Positions 60,940 to 64,000 of a stretch of 64,000 bases of DNA are shown here, one piece after another; the stretch's first letter is position 1, and each line of letters starts with the position of its first letter. This DNA is from Lathyrus oleraceus (taxonomy: Eukaryota > Streptophyta > Magnoliopsida > Fabales > Fabaceae). Under the pieces are notes generated by a model. That model ran no database searches and was not told where the DNA came from. It saw nothing but the letters and a program-made list of their open reading frames with translations. Made by a program: the position numbers and the translations under genes. The stretch spans positions 277,533,416 through 277,597,415 of the forward strand of contig NC_066583.1 in the NCBI RefSeq assembly GCF_024323335.1, written 5' to 3'.

Positions 60940-61934
60940 TTACTCGTTTTCATCAGAGTCATATCCTATTCCTCTTTTCTTATTCTGACTCACTCCATAA
61001 ATCATAGAAGCCATTCTGCTTCTTTCTTGCTCATTTTTCAGAATTTTTTGAAATGCTTTTTCATATTTGTATATGATTGTGTTAGAAGTTTGTGGGGCTT
61101 GAGATAAAGCTTCTTCAAGTTTTAAACATTTTTTAGTTGAAAATTCATTTTCTCTTTCCAAAATAAAAATGTTGCCTTTTAATTCAGAAACTTCCATCTC
61201 AAGCTTATCACATTCTTCAACAGTTTCTTCAAGGACTTTCTTTAAAGCCTTGAATTTTTGTCGAAGCTTCTGATATGAGCTTAGAGATTCAAATAAGCAA
61301 GATTCAAGGTCAGAGCGATAAAGATAAAAAATACCTCTTCAGGATCAGATTCTCTTTCTGATGAGCTTCCAAATGTGGTATCCATGAATGCCACATTTGC
61401 CTGTTCCTCTTCAGAGTCTGATTCTGAGGCATCAGATTCAGAGTCATCCCAGATGGCCATGAGTCCCTTCTTAGTTTTAAAGGAAATTTTCTTGAATCCT
61501 TCTTTTCTAGAAATGTCTTTCTTGAACTTTGGGCATTCGTTTCTATAGTGTCCTGGTTCTTTACATTCATAGCATGTTACCTCTTTGGTTGATTTGCTTC
61601 TGGAAGTTGATTTTGAGTGATCTCTCTTATGTCTTGGTCTTCTGAAGTTATTATTTCTTTTTCTCCAAAGTTTTTTGACTCTTCTGGTTAGGAGGGATAA
61701 CTCTTCATCATCATCATAATCATCCTTTTCAGAGTCATCATTGTCTTCTTCTTCAGCTTGGAGAGCTTTATTCCTTTATGGCTTGCGTCACTCAGATCTA
61801 GACTTCAGAGCCACAAATTTTCTTTTCTTTTGGGGCTCGTCTTCCTCTAGTCCTATCTCATGACTCCTGAGGGAGCTGACGAGTTCTTCCAGGCTTATGT
61901 TGTTCAGATCTTTTGATAGTTTTAAGGCAGTGAC
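60940..61934 (-). pseudogene. gag of the SIRE-type element, C-terminal two-thirds
   Basis: From 61934 the minus strand reads LSLEELVSSLRSHEI-like text, a basic/acidic region, then the zinc knuckle CYECKEPGHYRNEC (C-X2-C-X4-H-X4-C, about 61581-61540), an acidic serine-rich segment (SESDASESDSEEEQ) and a coiled-coil segment in 61197-60940. Several frame changes and stops are present. The N-terminus is separated by the Ogre insertion. Confidence 0.87.
61930..61934. repeat. Presumed left target site duplication (GTGAC)
   Basis: The five bases before the TGTAGCAG terminus; the partner lies outside the window. Confidence 0.5.
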
Positions 61935-64000
61935 TGTAGCAGTAAATTCATGACCATTAAGCTATGGATAAACTTAACGCCAATAAAACCAGAGTCGTCA
62001 CCACATTTTTATTGTTTCCAAAGGAAAAGGGAAAAGTACGAACAAAACCCAAAGATAAGAAGTTTTCAAATCAAAACTAATAAAATGTCAGAGATCACAG
62101 GTAAGGGGGTTGGTTACACAGAGGGAAGGTGTTAACACCCAAAGTATCCTATGTACTCCTATGAAGCCCTTTTTTATGTGTGTATGTCTTTTGGTATAAA
62201 AGATGTTTGAAATAAATAAAACGTGGGGATGAGAAAAGAATTCATTAATTATATTTTTGTGTTTGATAAGACCTTCAAACTTATGCCTACGTACCAACAT
62301 AAAAATGAGGGATCAAAACCTCGTATTTCGTGGTATCAATTTCAAAGTGAGTGGGTTGCTTTTAGCAAAAATTTAAACTTAAAAGAGGCACAAAGGGCCT
62401 AAAAGAGTTTGAATGAGTGTTAGTTCTTTTTATCTTTTTTTGAAATTTTAAGTCAAGTATGGTTAAGTTCATTTACAAGTTTGGTTTAAGAAAAGAGTTT
62501 AAAAATGCAATGGCATAAGGCCAAAGTTTCTAGTTTGAAATAAAGTCTAAGTTTAGGAATCACAAGCAAAGAAGGTTTTTGAAAAGAGGAAGAGATTTTT
62601 AAATTTAAGAAATGGGAGGATATGAAGAGACTAATCCTAAGAAAAAATTTAAAAGTTAAGAGTTGAAAAGATCTGACCAATGGGATGCAACCCAATAGAC
62701 AAGAATGTCATATAGAAACCCACTTTTTCCTTTGGACTTTAAAATCAAGCAATATCAATAAGCAAGTAAGATGAAGAGCAAGGCATCAAATAAAGATAGC
62801 CACATCCAAGCTAGCAACTTCATAGTCTTCTTCTTAAGCTCCCATGTATCAGATGACATACTCCTTGAATGGCTCAGAATAAGGCATTAGACACAAGTTC
62901 AAAGTAACCATTGCATCAAGACCATGTAGCAGATGAACTCAAAGGGATCTCAATACTTGCATTAGATGAAAGTTCAATTCACAATGACTTGGTTTTAGAA
63001 AAGTTGGCATTGGCCAAGTCCTTTTGCATAGGGAGTGTTGCCTAATTCTAAGTCCAAGACTCAGATCAAATCCAACAGTCCACACAAATAGTTTTTAAGA
63101 CTTTTTGTTGTTTATTATGTACTTTAAGATCATAAGACCACAATCACAAATAAGATACACCAACAAGTATATACAAACACAATATATGGCTCAAGTGAGC
63201 AAAGTGAAAATGACATAAACATAAACAAGTCAAATGATAAATGACTTGAACTTAAATTGCATAAAGTAAATGACTTGAAATTAAAAGTTATTCAAATGTT
63301 AGTTGATTAGAAATTAGTGGAGTTTTGCTTTTTTTATTATTTAAGTCATTCTTTGGATAACACTCAACCCTCTATTCACAAGCATGGATCCTTGAACCAA
63401 GACATCTTCCAAAGGAAGGAAAAGAGGACAAGTTTCCATACAATACCATGAAAGAGGGGGAGACTTACAATCTCACTTACTAGAATGCTATGCCTTTGTG
63501 TCAAAATTTAGCGCGATGTTAAACAATCGTAATTGGACTTATGTAGAAGTCACAACTATCTGTGGCCGGGCAATAAAGTTTTTGGTGTTAATGCATGTTA
63601 GAGATATGGTATAATGAACCATACTCCTAAAATATACCACACACAAAAAGAAAATGATCAAAAGGGTAGACCTAATCTCAAGCTTACTTGTATTGGTTTA
63701 TGAATCAATTAGCCTTAGGATATTGAGATGTCATTGGCCAATGAGAGGAGTGAGATAGAAAGGGATTAAAGATGAAGAGGGAGGGGAAATGAGACAAACA
63801 TAAATTGGTCATGGGAGGAATTTTATCAAATTAAAATCATTCATTCATTTTGGGAGATGAAATGTACATTTCACCAATCCCCTAAATCCAATGATTTTAA
63901 TCCAACAAAAGTTAAATCAACCTTGACCAAGGCCCAAACACAATAGTCAAACTCCACAAGTCAATAAAAATAGCTCAAAACCTAAAACCTCTTCAAAACA
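61935..64000 (-). repeat. Ogre LTR inserted in the SIRE-type gag, runs off the window
   Basis: Starts TGTAGCAGTAAATTCATG and is collinear with the solo LTR at 26646-31339 for its whole visible length (for example GAAGGTGTTAACACCC, TGTTAAACAATCGTAATTGG), with scattered differences and small indels. Whether it is a solo LTR or the 3' end of a longer minus-strand element cannot be seen here. Confidence 0.9.

Larger units (their letters stand above)
54395..61934 (-). mobile_element. SIRE/Maximus-type Ty1/copia retrotransposon with env-like region, 5' end off window
   Basis: Minus-strand order: gag with CCHC knuckle, protease, integrase, RT, env-like region, polypurine tract, 3' LTR. It sits in the 3' UTR of an Ogre/Tat element. 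Its gag is interrupted at 61934 by a younger Ogre LTR, so the 5' LTR lies beyond the window. RT tail and RNase H are deleted, and stops occur throughout, so the copy is inactive. SIRE-lineage elements are known in legumes for this gene order and for the extra ORF after pol. Confidence 0.88.

Overview
The window is plant nuclear DNA dominated by retrotransposons and almost certainly comes from a legume of the pea/vetch/lentil group (Fabeae). The reasons are several Ogre/Tat-lineage Ty3/gypsy elements with 4-5 kb LTRs starting TGTAAGACCC and ending CGCTACA, a tRNA-Arg-type primer-binding site, a SIRE/Maximus-type Ty1/copia element with its CT-rich polypurine-tract complement, and a single spliced nuclear gene. 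The species cannot be fixed from the sequence alone. No bacterial, organellar, CRISPR or tRNA/rRNA feature was seen.

Layout. 1-17035: a minus-strand Ogre-type LTR cut in two by a near-complete, very young, coding-depleted Ogre derivative (56-15633, 3937-bp LTRs, TSD CATAC). 17036-23256: an older plus-strand Ogre whose 5' LTR tail abuts its 3' UTR repeats with nothing between, followed by a complete 3' LTR. 23257-26640: remnants that look Athila-like. 26646-31339: a solo Ogre LTR in the opposite orientation with TSD GAAAG. 31345-35378: AT-rich, mostly featureless DNA with a small G-box/GC-rich island at its end. 35379-37376: a decayed Ty1/copia element on the minus strand (gag fused to the RT tail plus RNase H). 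37377-40260: its presumed LTR, a 42-bp tandem repeat and a 262-bp AT microsatellite.

40719-42231 holds the only convincing host gene: a four-exon clade A protein phosphatase 2C, closest in my recognition to Arabidopsis PP2CA/AHG3, the negative regulator of ABA signalling. All catalytic motifs and the receptor-lock tryptophan are present. Upstream lie a CACGTG box, a TATA-like box and a 63-codon upstream ORF; downstream lies a strong 40-nt inverted repeat.

42232-64000: gene-flanking DNA with two copies of an Ogre-LTR-like motif; an unexplained GC-rich patch (44400-45260); two further minus-strand Ogre/Tat-type ends with long repeat-bearing 3' UTRs (46291-48900 and 52808-54394); a separate plus-strand LTR-like block (48920-50460); a solo Ty1/copia LTR with TSD TTGAG (51231-52384); a minus-strand SIRE-type element with an env-like region (54395-61934); and a further Ogre LTR inserted into that element's gag (61935 to the window end).

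The most unusual signal is in the Ogre/Tat 3' UTRs. They carry many short repeats with dyad symmetry, and in two repeat families the two arms change together (compensatory substitutions) from copy to copy and between elements. That pattern suggests a selected or mechanistically maintained hairpin rather than ordinary tandem repetition. All distances and difference counts were made by eye.
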